Part shown: one piece after another, positions 5,805 through 15,083 of the stretch
Position numbering within the stretch: the stretch's first letter is position 1
Layout of the letters: each line of letters starts with the position of its first letter
Origin: JANMDR01 sp031376425
GTDB taxonomy: Bacteria; Pseudomonadota; Gammaproteobacteria; Burkholderiales; Usitatibacteraceae
Reading direction: 5' to 3'
DNA: 19,972 bases
Assembly (NCBI GenBank): GCA_031376425.1
Contig: JANMDR010000262.1
Location: forward strand, 1-19,972
Notes under the pieces: model-generated
What the model was told of the DNA's origin: nothing
Databases searched by the model: none
Seen by the model: the letters and a program-made list of their open reading frames with translations, nothing else
Translations under genes and position numbers: made by a program

Positions 5805-8183
5805 CTACAGCGTTTTCGCACTACTTAAAAACGCACCTATCATCCCCGGCAGGCTATCTTTGTTATACGGCTTTTTCACGTGACCGCTGAAGTCGCTGGT
5901 GTCAAATTTGCCTTCTTCAGTTTGCGCTAATAGCACGGGGGTGAGTACTGCGCCTGATTGCATGCGGGCGCAGAGGAGGGCGGCGGCGGGGGGGGATTTG
6001 GGGAAGCCGGGGGTGGTGGGATCCACGATCACGGCATCGAACATATCCTGCTCCAGCGCCTTGTAGGCTTCATCGGCAGTTTCGGCAATGGTGATGCGAT
6101 AGTTTTTGCGCTTGAGCGCTAGCGCGGCTAGTCGGGTTTGTTCACGATCAGAATCGATGAGCAATACGCTTCCCGCACTACTTTCACGCAGGGTATGGCG
6201 GGTGACAAGGCTTGGTTTGCGGTTGTCTTCTGGCTCACGCGCCCCTAGCACCGCGCTCATGGCATCGCTCAATTGTGATGGGGTGACGGGGTGGCGGAGG
6301 TAGGCATTAATACCGTTTTCGCGACAGGCGATAGCATCCCCTTGCTTACCTTCGCTTGCCACCATAATCATCGCCATCGGTGCTAATTTATTATGATTTT
6401 TTAGTCGGAACGCCAACATGAAGCCATCTTGCACGGGCAGTTGATTGCTTAAAATAACCAATGGAATTGGGGTTTTTTCATGATGCATGCGCATCAAAAA
6501 TTGTAGTGCTGTGGTGCCATTGTCGGTTTCACGCGGATGCATACGCCATGATCGGCACAGATCAGCCAGCATTTTGCGTTGCTCTGCATCGGGGCTCACA
6601 ATCAGCACCGGTAGCCCTGTTAAGGTAATGTAGGAATTACGTACCGGTGCTATTGGCGGGGGTTTACAGGTGAATTCGGTAGTGAAGCTATAGCTGATGC
6701 CGTCGCCACGTTCTTTGACTTCTAGCTTACCGCCCATTGCTTTGATAATTTGTTTTGCCACGGCAAGTTTCATGAGGGCGGCGGGTGGCAGGGCACGCGT
6801 TACCCGCGCACCAGCAACGCCAAAGCGCGGATTGCTATGTTCTACCGTGAAGGCAAGGCTGGCGGTATTTTCAGCTACAAACTCTGGTGATATGGTAAAT
6901 TGAGTTTCGGCGCTGCCGTCGGAGGTGGCAGGGTCAATGTGGGCAATGCCGCACTCAAATAAATTGCGCAAGGTGAGCATCAGGCGCACCCCATCGCCTT
7001 CTAAGCGCTCTGGCACATCCGTTTCCACGCGAATTTTCATCTGCAAACGGCGCTCTTCCGCAGCCATCATAATACTGTCGAGCATGCTCGCGCACGAATG
7101 GCGTAGATCGAAAATATGGGTATCCAGCGTTAAGCTACCGCCTTCGATTTTGGAAAAATCCAGTAGGTCTGCCACATTGGCAAACGCGGCATGCGCGGTT
7201 TTTTCGATCTGTTTAAGGTTGTCTACCAATACGGTGGGCAGTTCAAGCTGCTCGGCGCGGTAAATGGCGCTGCTGGTGCCTTCAATAGTGGCGGCAATAT
7301 CACGGGCAATGGCTTCAAAGCTACGCATTTGGGCGCTGAGCGTTGCCGTTGCTGGTTTGTCATCAACGCTTATGCCTTGGGCTTCTCCAAGTACCGCGTG
7401 TTTGAAAATATAAAGTCTGCCAGCATGGGCGCCGTCGTTAGCCACAGCCAAACAGGTTTGGTTTATGTGGCGGCCATCAAGCAGGGTAAATTCATAGGTT
7501 TGCGGGGCAAAATCAGTAGTATTTTTCTTGCCCTTGCCATCGGTCTTGCTGTTGGGTACGCTGGCTGCGGGTTTCGGTCCCATGGCCTGTACTACCTTGG
7601 CTGCCGCTTGGGTGAACAGCTTTTCTACTGACGTGCCGATGAGCGATTGGGGTGCCACGCGCACGTCAAAAAGTTCGCAAAATGCGGCATTGACAACATC
7701 AATATTGCCTTCGCTATCGTCGATCAAACAAGCATCGGACATGTTTTCAATCAAGTCAAGCAGATGGGCGGACTGCACCGTCGCCAGCGCTTCTTGCGCA
7801 CGTGTTTCGCTAACGTCACGTAACCACATCGCGACGGCTTTGGGTACGCCAGCTTTGTTGTCCCCACCGCTGCCCAAGGCACCCTTTACGCCGGCCAGTT
7901 TAAGTTCCACTGGTAGCAGCGGGTCATCGCCGCTATTGGTGCCGCCATTTGCGGCAATCATCAGCTCGACGATGGTGCTAATGGTTTTGCCGTCGGCTAC
8001 ACGTTTGAAGGCTTGTTCAAAGCGCCGCTTTTCTTCCGCACGCAGGGTATTGGCGAAAACGTAACGGCCAGTTTGGCCTGTCCAGTTTTCGAGTTCCGGC
8101 GTGGCAAAAATAATTTCGCCATTCAGATTTAGCGAAGCCACAGGTTCGCCTAAGGCGTTAAAAAGTTGCTGGATATCGATCAT
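5805..8183 (-). CDS. PAS-PAS-pseudo-histidine-kinase-REC-REC signalling protein
   Basis: This 792-residue protein lacks membrane segments and is probably cytosolic. The order is PAS (about 1-130), PAS (136-265), a HisKA-like hairpin (285-352, ending LLDFSKIEGGSLTLD), an HATPase-like domain (390-505, ending LAVAKQIIKAMGGKLEV), then receivers at 522-648 and 670-790. The layout is that of a hybrid kinase, but catalytic residues are missing: the SHEIRTP position reads ARDIAAT (His replaced by R294), the N-box Asn is C411 (NLFEC), and the DxGxG box is absent (EHSNP). Receiver 1 has S579 for the phospho-Asp and H631 for the Lys. Receiver 2 keeps D677/D679, D721 and K771. It probably cannot autophosphorylate, so it may be phosphorylated in trans or work by protein contact. 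It is divergent from the exonuclease/ligase pair with 37 bp between starts. The partner kinase is unknown. Confidence 0.82.
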   Translation of the reverse strand: MIDIQQLFNALGEPVASLNLNGEIIFATPELENWTGQTGRYVFANTLRAEEKRRFEQAFKRVADGKTISTIVELMIAANGGTNSGDDPLLPVELKLAGVKGALGSGGDNKAGVPKAVAMWLRDVSETRAQEALATVQSAHLLDLIENMSDACLIDDSEGNIDVVNAAFCELFDVRVAPQSLIGTSVEKLFTQAAAKVVQAMGPKPAASVPNSKTDGKGKKNTTDFAPQTYEFTLLDGRHINQTCLAVANDGAHAGRLYIFKHAVLGEAQGISVDDKPATATLSAQMRSFEAIARDIAATIEGTSSAIYRAEQLELPTVLVDNLKQIEKTAHAAFANVADLLDFSKIEGGSLTLDTHIFDLRHSCASMLDSIMMAAEERRLQMKIRVETDVPERLEGDGVRLMLTLRNLFECGIAHIDPATSDGSAETQFTISPEFVAENTASLAFTVEHSNPRFGVAGARVTRALPPAALMKLAVAKQIIKAMGGKLEVKERGDGISYSFTTEFTCKPPPIAPVRNSYITLTGLPVLIVSPDAEQRKMLADLCRSWRMHPRETDNGTTALQFLMRMHHEKTPIPLVILSNQLPVQDGFMLAFRLKNHNKLAPMAMIMVASEGKQGDAIACRENGINAYLRHPVTPSQLSDAMSAVLGAREPEDNRKPSLVTRHTLRESSAGSVLLIDSDREQTRLAALALKRKNYRITIAETADEAYKALEQDMFDAVIVDPTTPGFPKSPPAAALLCARMQSGAVLTPVLLAQTEEGKFDTSDFSGHVKKPYNKDSLPGMIGAFLSSAKTL

Positions 8184-8220
8184 AACAAGAAGTGTACTGC
8201 TTTTTGAGTGTTTTTAGGTC

Positions 8221-9288
8221 ATGATTACGTTTGTTCAACGTCTTATTGTTCATAAGTTTATGCCACTTTTAGCCCATAGTCCGCGCGGTCTTTATTGTCA
8301 GGCCGGTGATTTTTATGTTGATCCGTGGCGGCCAGTCTCCCGCGCCATTATTACCCACGCCCATGCCGATCACGCCAGACCGGGTCACGGCCATTATTTA
8401 GCCAGCTATGAAGGGCGCCATGTGTTGCGCACCCGTTTGGGCGCTGCAGCGAGTATTGAAACAATCGCCTATGGCGAACGGCAGCTGATCAATGGTGTTT
8501 GCGTATCCTTACATCCGGCGGGGCATGTGCTGGGTTCGGCGCAAGTGCGCATTGAATATAAGGGGGAAGTGTGGGTGGTATCGGGCGACTATAAGCTTGA
8601 TTATGATCCGACCTGTCCGTTTTTTGAGCCGGTGCGTTGCCATACTTTTATTACGGAATCTACTTTTGGGCTACCCATTTATCGCTGGCGTAGCCATGCG
8701 CAAATTTTTGCTGAGATTAATGCGTGGTGGTTGGCAAACGCGCAGTTGGGGCGTGCCAGTGTGATTTTTGGCTATTCTTTTGGTAAAGCGCAACGGATAT
8801 TGATGGGAGTGGATGCCACCATTGGCCCAATTATTGTTCATTCCGCAGTAGAAACCTTGAACCGTGGCTATCGTGAAGCGGGAGTTGCGCTACCGACAAC
8901 GCAACTGGTTTCCGCGCTGGATGCAAAAATGGACTTATCGCAGGCCTTGGTGGTGGCACCTCCGGGTGCTGCAGCGTCGTCATGGATGACCCGTTTTGGA
9001 GATTATTCCGATGCCTTTGCCTCAGGCTGGATGACGGTACGTGGCGCTAAAACCCAACAAAATGTGGATCGTGGATTTGTATTGAGTGACCATGCCGACT
9101 GGCCAAGTTTGCAGGCGGCGATAGACGCCACTGGTGCAACGCGGGTGCTGGTAACGCACGGCAGTGTGCCGACGATGGTGCGCTACCTGCGTGAGCGGGG
9201 GCTTGATGCCGATGCGCTAGATACGCCCTATGGTGGGGATTCCGGTGAAGACTCAAACGATGCAACGTCGCTGGAAAATGCCGCATGA
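8221..9288 (+). CDS. Ligase-associated DNA exonuclease (metallo-beta-lactamase/beta-CASP fold)
   Basis: The 355-residue product is an MBL-fold nuclease of the ligase-associated type. The metal-binding motif THAHADHARPGH runs from residue 45 (H46, H48, D50, H51), HPAGHVLGSAQV supplies further ligands, GDYKLDYDPTCPFFEP follows at about 120, and VLSDHADW and VTHGS give the late histidines of the beta-CASP half. The family is predicted to process 3' or broken DNA ends together with an ATP-dependent ligase and an Lhr-like helicase. An alternative ATG at 8260 (residue 14) fits the usual N-terminus (PLLAHSPRGLYCQAGDFYVDP) better; neither start has a strong ribosome site. Its stop overlaps the ligase start by 4 bases (ATGA), indicating translational coupling. 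Confidence 0.92.
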   Translation: MITFVQRLIVHKFMPLLAHSPRGLYCQAGDFYVDPWRPVSRAIITHAHADHARPGHGHYLASYEGRHVLRTRLGAAASIETIAYGERQLINGVCVSLHPAGHVLGSAQVRIEYKGEVWVVSGDYKLDYDPTCPFFEPVRCHTFITESTFGLPIYRWRSHAQIFAEINAWWLANAQLGRASVIFGYSFGKAQRILMGVDATIGPIIVHSAVETLNRGYREAGVALPTTQLVSALDAKMDLSQALVVAPPGAAASSWMTRFGDYSDAFASGWMTVRGAKTQQNVDRGFVLSDHADWPSLQAAIDATGATRVLVTHGSVPTMVRYLRERGLDADALDTPYGGDSGEDSNDATSLENAA

Positions 9289-11018
9289 AGTATTTTGCGC
9301 AATTAGTTGCAGAGCTTGATGCGACCACAAAAACCAATGAAAAGATTGCGGCCCTAGTACGCTATTTACAATCGGCCCCGCCTGAAGATGCAGCTTTAGC
9401 CGTGCATTTGCTTAACGGTAATCGGCCTAAGCGTGCGGTGGCAACGGCGAAGCTGCATGCCTTTGCTGCGCGTGCCGCCGGTTTAGCACCGTGGTTATTT
9501 GCCGAGAGCTATGATGCCGTTGGCGATTTGGCCGAAACCATTGCACTGGTGGTGCAAGCAAACGCAGTTGCACCACAGGTGCAAGCAAACCAAGTTGCAC
9601 CGACAAATGCGCGAGAAGTAGCAGGCAATATTGCCCATGCATCACTGGCGCAGTGGCTACAAATAACCATACCTGAGTTGGCGCGATTGGCACAATTAGC
9701 GGCGTTGCCAACGGCGGATGCATTGCCTACCATACCCGAAGATGCCCTATATTTAGCCATTTCTAACCACTGGTTTAGCCTAGATTATTATGAGTGCTTG
9801 GTATTTAATAAGTTAATTACGGGCGGTTTTCGTGTGGGTGTTTCCGCTGGCTTGGTGCAGCGCGCCTTGGGGCAGGTGGCAGGGCTAGACGCGAAAATAA
9901 TTGCGACCCGACTCGCTGGAAAGTGGCAGCCCACAGCAGAAAACTACCTAAAGCTAGTGGCGGCAGGCGCAGGGGAGAAAGATATTTCTCAACCTTATCC
10001 ATTTTTCTTAGCGCATCCCATTGCTGGGGAACCAGAATCCTTAGGCGAGTGCCATCACTGGCAAGCCGAATGGAAGTGGGACGGCATTCGTTGCCAGCTC
10101 GTGAAGCGGGCGGGTCAAGTATTTTTATGGTCACGCGGCGAAGAACTGATCACACCACAGTTTCCGGAATTAGCGGCGGCGGCGAGCACCCTGCCAGATG
10201 TCGTGCTGGATGGTGAAATATTAGTGCAGCTTGAAAATAGCATTGGCACCTTTGCGGACTTACAGCGGCGCTTAGGCCGCAAAGCACCAGCAAAGAAAAT
10301 TTTGAGTGAGTTGCCCTGTATTTTTATGGCCTATGATTTGCTAGAACTGGCGCAGCAAGATTTACGCGCCGAACCCTTAAGCGCACGCCGTGCTGCCCTG
10401 CATCGCACAATTCACGGTATTCCCAACAACACGGTGCTACAGGTTTCCGATATTGTCCGCGCACCCTCTTGGGCAACCTTACGTCAGGCTCGAAATGAAA
10501 GTCGCGCAAGGGGTGCGGAAGGCTTAATGCTTAAACGCTTAGATGCGCCCTATGGGCAAGGCCGCACCGTAGGCACCAAAGGGCCAGATTGGATTAAATG
10601 GAAAATTGACCCCTTAACGCTCGATTGCGTTTTAATGTACGCGCAACGCGGTCATGGCAAGCGTGCAAATTTGTACACCGACTATACGTTTGGGGTGTGG
10701 AACGCTGTGCGTTCTGAAGAACCCCGTCTGTTGGTCACCTTCGCCAAAGCCTATTCCGGTTTGAGTGATGCAGAAATTGCCGAGGTGGATGCCTTCATCC
10801 GTAAAAATACCCTTGAAAAATTTGGCCCCGTGCGTACCGTAACGCCACAATTGGTGTTCGAACTGGCATTTGAAGGCATTCAAAAATCGAATCGACATAA
10901 GTCCGGCGTGGCAGTACGTTTTCCACGGATGTTGCGCTTACGGCGGGATAAAAAAGCGGAGGAGGCGGACAGTTTAGAATCTGTGATGGCATTGCTAAGT
11001 GCCGCTCATAGCAACTGA
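9285..11018 (+). CDS. ATP-dependent DNA ligase (ligase-associated repair operon type)
   Basis: This 577-residue ligase resembles the Pseudomonas putida PP_1105-type family. The N-terminal half is the alpha-helical DNA-binding domain. Catalytic motif I is AEWKWDGIR with nucleophile K264, motif III is VVLDGEI (306-312), motif IV is AEGLMLKRLDAPY (411-423), motif V is DWIKWKID (435-442), and the OB-fold end carries RFPRMLRLRRDKK. It seals nicks using ATP, and in this family acts with the MBL exonuclease and DEXH helicase in a predicted DNA-damage response. Start ATG overlaps the exonuclease stop. The N-terminal domain carries a duplicated 9-residue unit (VQANAVAPQ/VQANQVAP, about 91-107) that looks like a small insertion in a linker. 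The helicase that normally follows is absent at the 3' end and lies about 6.9 kb downstream. Confidence 0.94.
   Translation: MKYFAQLVAELDATTKTNEKIAALVRYLQSAPPEDAALAVHLLNGNRPKRAVATAKLHAFAARAAGLAPWLFAESYDAVGDLAETIALVVQANAVAPQVQANQVAPTNAREVAGNIAHASLAQWLQITIPELARLAQLAALPTADALPTIPEDALYLAISNHWFSLDYYECLVFNKLITGGFRVGVSAGLVQRALGQVAGLDAKIIATRLAGKWQPTAENYLKLVAAGAGEKDISQPYPFFLAHPIAGEPESLGECHHWQAEWKWDGIRCQLVKRAGQVFLWSRGEELITPQFPELAAAASTLPDVVLDGEILVQLENSIGTFADLQRRLGRKAPAKKILSELPCIFMAYDLLELAQQDLRAEPLSARRAALHRTIHGIPNNTVLQVSDIVRAPSWATLRQARNESRARGAEGLMLKRLDAPYGQGRTVGTKGPDWIKWKIDPLTLDCVLMYAQRGHGKRANLYTDYTFGVWNAVRSEEPRLLVTFAKAYSGLSDAEIAEVDAFIRKNTLEKFGPVRTVTPQLVFELAFEGIQKSNRHKSGVAVRFPRMLRLRRDKKAEEADSLESVMALLSAAHSN
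9551..9601 (+). repeat. 27-bp tandem repeat of a hairpin unit inside the ligase gene
   Basis: Two copies of GGTGCAAGCAAAC..GTTGCACC lie at 9551-9574 and 9578-9601, offset by exactly 27 bp (9 codons). Each is itself an inverted repeat (GGTGCAA against TTGCACC). They keep frame and code for VQANAVAP and VQANQVAP. Confidence 0.8.
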
Positions 11019-11055
11019 GAGGTGTATTAAATGACAATAATCGTGAATCGGGTAT

Positions 11056-11082
11056 TTGTAGTTTTATATAACTGGTTACAAT
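11056..11082 (+). promoter_or_regulatory. Weak candidate promoter before the IPTL-CTERM surface protein
   Basis: TTGTAG (11056-11061) and TACAAT (11077-11082) resemble -35 and -10 boxes but are 15 bp apart, shorter than ideal. The surrounding 130-bp gap after the ligase is AT-rich and shows no terminator. A separate transcription start for the following gene is plausible but not proven. Confidence 0.25.
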
Positions 11083-11172
11083 GATTATGAGCGACGCCAT
11101 AAATAGTGAAGCCATACCTAGCTGTGTGGGTCAGCATTAACGGGATAATTGTGGAAATTACAAAGGTTGCCA

Positions 11173-14100
11173 ATGCTAGGGTTGCAAAGCGTTAAAAAGC
11201 CAAGTTATAAAATCTGCAGATTTTTTAAATCTGCGGCGCTCAGTTGTCTACTTGCTACGAGCATCAATGCCGCAGCCGCACCTACTTGCACCACCCTATG
11301 TGTGATATCACCAACAGGCAATGATGCTAACGCCGGTGATGTGCTGAACCCTTTACTCACTATTCAAGCTGGGGTGAATCAGGTTGCCGCGAACGGCACC
11401 GTGCAAGTTAATGCCGGTGCTTATTCAGAGGCGGTGTTAGTGACTAAAGATAATCTAACCATCGCGGGTGCCGGTTCGGGCCTAGTGACCTTAACCGCGC
11501 CAGTGCTAAATACGGGTGTTGGCATATTTTTTTCAGGTATTCGCGCCAATGTGCATGTGTCTGGGTTGACGGTAAGGCAATTTCAATTCGGTATTCGTTT
11601 TGGTAGCGCTGCCGATAATCAAACCAATGTAAGCGCCCGAAATTTAGTGTCTTCCAACAATGGTGAGGCAGGCCTGGTGTTTCAATCCACGGGCACCCTC
11701 ATTAACGCTACTATTTCCAACGTGGTGGCTAATAATAATGGTGCAGTGGGCGGCTTACGCCGTGGCCTGTGGCTGGGCTATAAGGTGAATCGCACAATTT
11801 TGATTGAAGGTAGCACATTCAACAACAATTCCTTAGTTGGGTTAGATATTAATGATGGCGTCGCCCGCGATGTGATTGTGCGCAACAATACCGTGGTTGG
11901 CAATACCGATTCCGGCATCGCCATTATTGCGCCGATAGGGCCGGAAGCGACCTTAATTGCCAATAATACCGTCACCGATAATGGTCGATTTGGTATTGAA
12001 ATTAAAAACCCTGCAGGCAATGGTGCTGCGTCAGGCGCTGGCAGTATTGTGGTGCGTGGTAATGTGGTGAGCCGCACCATAGCTGTACCCTACAACGATG
12101 GGCGCGATTCAGCAGGCATTATGGTATTTAGGCGCGCGCCTGTGATTGTAGACGGACAGCCCGCGCAACCGAGCGGTGTGTGGGTGGAGCGCAATACTGT
12201 AACCGGCTATAAACGTACTAGTGGCGCAATTACCGCGCCGCCGCCGGTGTCTGGCGTTGCTGATGGCTTTGGTATTGTGGTTGAGGGCACCAATCATACG
12301 GTCGTGTTTAATATCGTTTCAGATAATAACATCGGCATTCAATTACAGTCGGCTAACCCCGATAGCACCTCCGCCCGTGCAACGGCGCAGGTTCCGCACT
12401 TTGATCGTGGTGATGCCGCCAGCCTCTCGGCTACAGTAAACAACAACGCCATTTGTTTGAATACCGACTTTGGCTTGCGCAAATATGAAGGCGTCGCTGG
12501 GGTTGGTGCAACGGTGATCAATGCCGCTAATAACTGGTGGCGTAATATTTCCGGTTTTAATCCACCGGGCACGGGCGATAATTACAGCGCCAGTGGCAAT
12601 GCCCTTGGTGCCGGAAATGGCTCACTTACTGTAGCGCCGTTTATGGTGAGTAGTACCGATACTTTTTTAACCGGCAATACTATTTGCCCAGTGCCGATTA
12701 CACCCGCCTCGCAAATGCCGCCTACGGCCAATGATGATTTTTTTAACATGAATCCCAACGGGGTTGGTCTCATTAACGTGTTGGCAAATGATAGCGACCC
12801 TAATGGTGATGTACTCACCATTACCTCCGTATCAGCGCCATTAAACGGCACTGTGGTGGTCTTATCTAGCGGGCAATTGCGTTATATCCCCAATGCCAAT
12901 TACGCGGGGCAAGAAATTTTGACCTATATAATTAGTGATGGCAACGGTGGCACGGCATCGGCCAATGTAGTCATTCGCATCACCAATCGCTCACCGATTG
13001 CGGTAGCCGATATGGCTAGCACTTTCGTGAACGCACTCGTAACGATTGCTGTGCTCACCAACGATACCGAGCCTGATAGCCAGCCGCTCACAGTACAAAG
13101 CGCCACCGCACCTGCGCACGGCACAGTGTTGATTAACGCCAATGGTACGCTTCAATATAAGCCTGTAGGCGGGTATGCCGGAACGGATATATTTAGCTAC
13201 ACGATCAATGATGGCGTAGGTGGCGTATCTATTGCAACAGTTACCATCACCATCACTAACCGGGTGCCCATTGCGGTGAATGATGCCGCATCTACCTTTG
13301 TAAATACAGCTGTTGCGATACCCGTATTGAACAACGATAGTGACCCCGATGGCTCGCCGTTAGCCGTATCGAGCGCCACGCTACCTGCCCACGGCACGGT
13401 CATTATCAACGCGAACGGCACTATTTCCTACACACCCACGGCGGGTTATGTTGGTGCTGATAGCTTCAGCTATGTTATTAGCGATGGTTCCGGCGGCACC
13501 GCTACGGCTACGGTAACTATTACTGTTGGCAACCGCAATCCGATAGCCGTAAATGATGTTGCCAGTACCGTACTTAATACCGCAGTAGTCATAGCGGTAT
13601 TAGCCAATGATAGCGATCCAGATGCCCAAGCGTTAGCCATTTCCAGCGTATCTATGCCAGTGCATGGCACGGCTGTTATCAATGCCAATGGTACTGCTAC
13701 TTACACACCGACAGCCGGATATTTAGGCGCAGATAGTTTCACCTACTCGATTAGCGATGGTGGCGGTGGCACGGCCACCGCCACAGTAACGATTGCTGTT
13801 GGCAATCGTAATCCGGTGGCAGTAAATGATATTGCGAATACTCTCCTAAATACGCCAGTAGTCATAGCAGTATTAGCCAATGATAGTGATCCAGATGCCC
13901 AGCCCTTAACCGTTACCAGCGTATCAGTCCCAGCGCATGGCACGGTGGTGATCAATGTCAATGGCACCATTAGCTACACGCCAACTACGGCTTACATCGG
14001 ATTGGATAGTTTCAGCTACACCATTAGCGATGGCGCTGGAGGCACGGCCACAGCATTGGTAACAGTCACCATCAGCACTGGCAATCGCAATCCCGTGGCG

Positions 14101-15057
14101 GCAAATGATGTGGCTACTACGAGGATTAATACGGCTATAACCATTCCAGTTTTGGTTAACGATAGCGACCCAGATGCCCAACCTTTGACCGTTACCAGCG
14201 TATCCATGCCTGCACATGGCACGGTAGTAATCAACGCCAATGGCACGGTTACGTATACGCCGACAATCGGTTATTTAGGCGCGGATAGCTTCACCTACAC
14301 GATTAGCGATGGTGCTGGAGGTACGGCCACGGCAACGGTAAGTATTGTAGTCACCGCCAGCGGTGTTGTGATTAATCCGGACGTAGCAACAACGACGGTA
14401 AATGTGGCTACCATAATTAATGTGTTGGCAAACGATGTATTCCCTACTGGCGTGACGCCTGTTGTAGTGATCTTAATACCCCCTAGCCGTGGTGCTGCTA
14501 CAGTCAGCGCAAATGGCACCATTAGTTATGTGCCTAACAATAATGCCGTGGGTGCCGATAGCATTACCTACGCCGTTATGGTTGGCGGTGTGCAGGTGGG
14601 TACGGCAACAGTGAGTTTAAGCATCGTCAATCAAGCGCCGATCGCACGTACTACTACCTTGACCATTGATGCCTTGAATGTCCGCGTACCGTTAGCCTTG
14701 GCCGCAACTGATCCGGATGTTGGTGGTACGGTTGTGCGGTATGAAATTCGCACTTTGCCGCTCTGCGCCCAACTTCTTTTAGGTGAAACACCAATGGTGG
14801 TGGGTTCCACCATTCCTGCCGCGCAATTAGCGGCGCTAACAGTTATCGCTACCTGTGCTGCTGATACTGGATTTAGCTATATTGCGGTTGATAATTTAGG
14901 GTTAGCATCGGCACCGGCGCGGATAAACTTAAATATTGCCCCTGCAGCAACGGCACCAGAACCGCAGCAAGTGCCCACCTTGGGTGAATGGGCGCTTTTA
15001 TTGTTGATTGCGCTGTTTTGTATCGCTGCCCGCAAGGAATTTAATCGCATTGCTTAG
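11173..15057 (+). CDS. Secreted beta-helix / cadherin-like repeat protein with IPTL-CTERM tail
   Basis: The product is about 1,294 residues. I chose ATG 11173, preceded by AAAGG at 11161-11165; a TTG at 11149 would add eight residues. A signal peptide follows (KICRFFKSAALSCLLATSINAAAA, cut before PTC). Residues to about 510 form a right-handed parallel beta-helix with recurrent N-rich turns (NNGAVGG, NNTVVGNTDSGIAI, NNTVTDNGRFGIEI), as in NosD/pectate-lyase-like proteins. Then come six or seven tandem cadherin/Ig-like units of about 91 residues with calcium-type NDSDPD and PAHGTVxINANGTxxYxP cores, and one diverged unit. The C-terminus VPTLGEWALLLLIALFC plus basic RKEFNR is an IPTL-CTERM-type sorting signal. 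It is presumably an envelope or exported adhesin or matrix protein; ligand and any enzyme activity are unknown. The following gene is a GspE-like ATPase, but a functional link is only suggested. Confidence 0.88.
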   Translation: MLGLQSVKKPSYKICRFFKSAALSCLLATSINAAAAPTCTTLCVISPTGNDANAGDVLNPLLTIQAGVNQVAANGTVQVNAGAYSEAVLVTKDNLTIAGAGSGLVTLTAPVLNTGVGIFFSGIRANVHVSGLTVRQFQFGIRFGSAADNQTNVSARNLVSSNNGEAGLVFQSTGTLINATISNVVANNNGAVGGLRRGLWLGYKVNRTILIEGSTFNNNSLVGLDINDGVARDVIVRNNTVVGNTDSGIAIIAPIGPEATLIANNTVTDNGRFGIEIKNPAGNGAASGAGSIVVRGNVVSRTIAVPYNDGRDSAGIMVFRRAPVIVDGQPAQPSGVWVERNTVTGYKRTSGAITAPPPVSGVADGFGIVVEGTNHTVVFNIVSDNNIGIQLQSANPDSTSARATAQVPHFDRGDAASLSATVNNNAICLNTDFGLRKYEGVAGVGATVINAANNWWRNISGFNPPGTGDNYSASGNALGAGNGSLTVAPFMVSSTDTFLTGNTICPVPITPASQMPPTANDDFFNMNPNGVGLINVLANDSDPNGDVLTITSVSAPLNGTVVVLSSGQLRYIPNANYAGQEILTYIISDGNGGTASANVVIRITNRSPIAVADMASTFVNALVTIAVLTNDTEPDSQPLTVQSATAPAHGTVLINANGTLQYKPVGGYAGTDIFSYTINDGVGGVSIATVTITITNRVPIAVNDAASTFVNTAVAIPVLNNDSDPDGSPLAVSSATLPAHGTVIINANGTISYTPTAGYVGADSFSYVISDGSGGTATATVTITVGNRNPIAVNDVASTVLNTAVVIAVLANDSDPDAQALAISSVSMPVHGTAVINANGTATYTPTAGYLGADSFTYSISDGGGGTATATVTIAVGNRNPVAVNDIANTLLNTPVVIAVLANDSDPDAQPLTVTSVSVPAHGTVVINVNGTISYTPTTAYIGLDSFSYTISDGAGGTATALVTVTISTGNRNPVAANDVATTRINTAITIPVLVNDSDPDAQPLTVTSVSMPAHGTVVINANGTVTYTPTIGYLGADSFTYTISDGAGGTATATVSIVVTASGVVINPDVATTTVNVATIINVLANDVFPTGVTPVVVILIPPSRGAATVSANGTISYVPNNNAVGADSITYAVMVGGVQVGTATVSLSIVNQAPIARTTTLTIDALNVRVPLALAATDPDVGGTVVRYEIRTLPLCAQLLLGETPMVVGSTIPAAQLAALTVIATCAADTGFSYIAVDNLGLASAPARINLNIAPAATAPEPQQVPTLGEWALLLLIALFCIAARKEFNRIA
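12985..14361 (+). repeat. Tandem 273-bp cadherin/Ig-like coding repeats
   Basis: Five consecutive units begin with an Asn-Arg pair at 12985, 13258, 13531, 13804 and 14083; the first three steps are exactly 273 bp and the next is 279 bp. A looser unit precedes (from about 12715) and another follows (to about 14625). Units 3 to 5 of this set share stretches of near-identical DNA, such as gtattagccaatgatag followed by gatccagatgccca in the third and fourth, implying recent duplication. Confidence 0.9.
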
Positions 15058-15083
15058 GTGTTAGATTGGCACTTATCTTGATT

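Noticed and set aside
5697..5828. A short plus-strand open frame reading GELAHGLITAWAVAVM through the sensor 3' end
   Set aside because: It has no suitable start codon at a proper distance from the ribosome site and is antisense to the sensor gene end.
11019..11172. A tRNA or small RNA gene in the gap after the ligase
   Set aside because: No cloverleaf or stable GC-rich structure was found by eye; only a weak promoter-like pair is visible.
12985..14625. Regularly spaced repeats that could suggest a CRISPR or satellite array
   Set aside because: The period is 273 bp, the units code for cadherin/Ig-like domains in one long frame, and they vary as protein repeats do.
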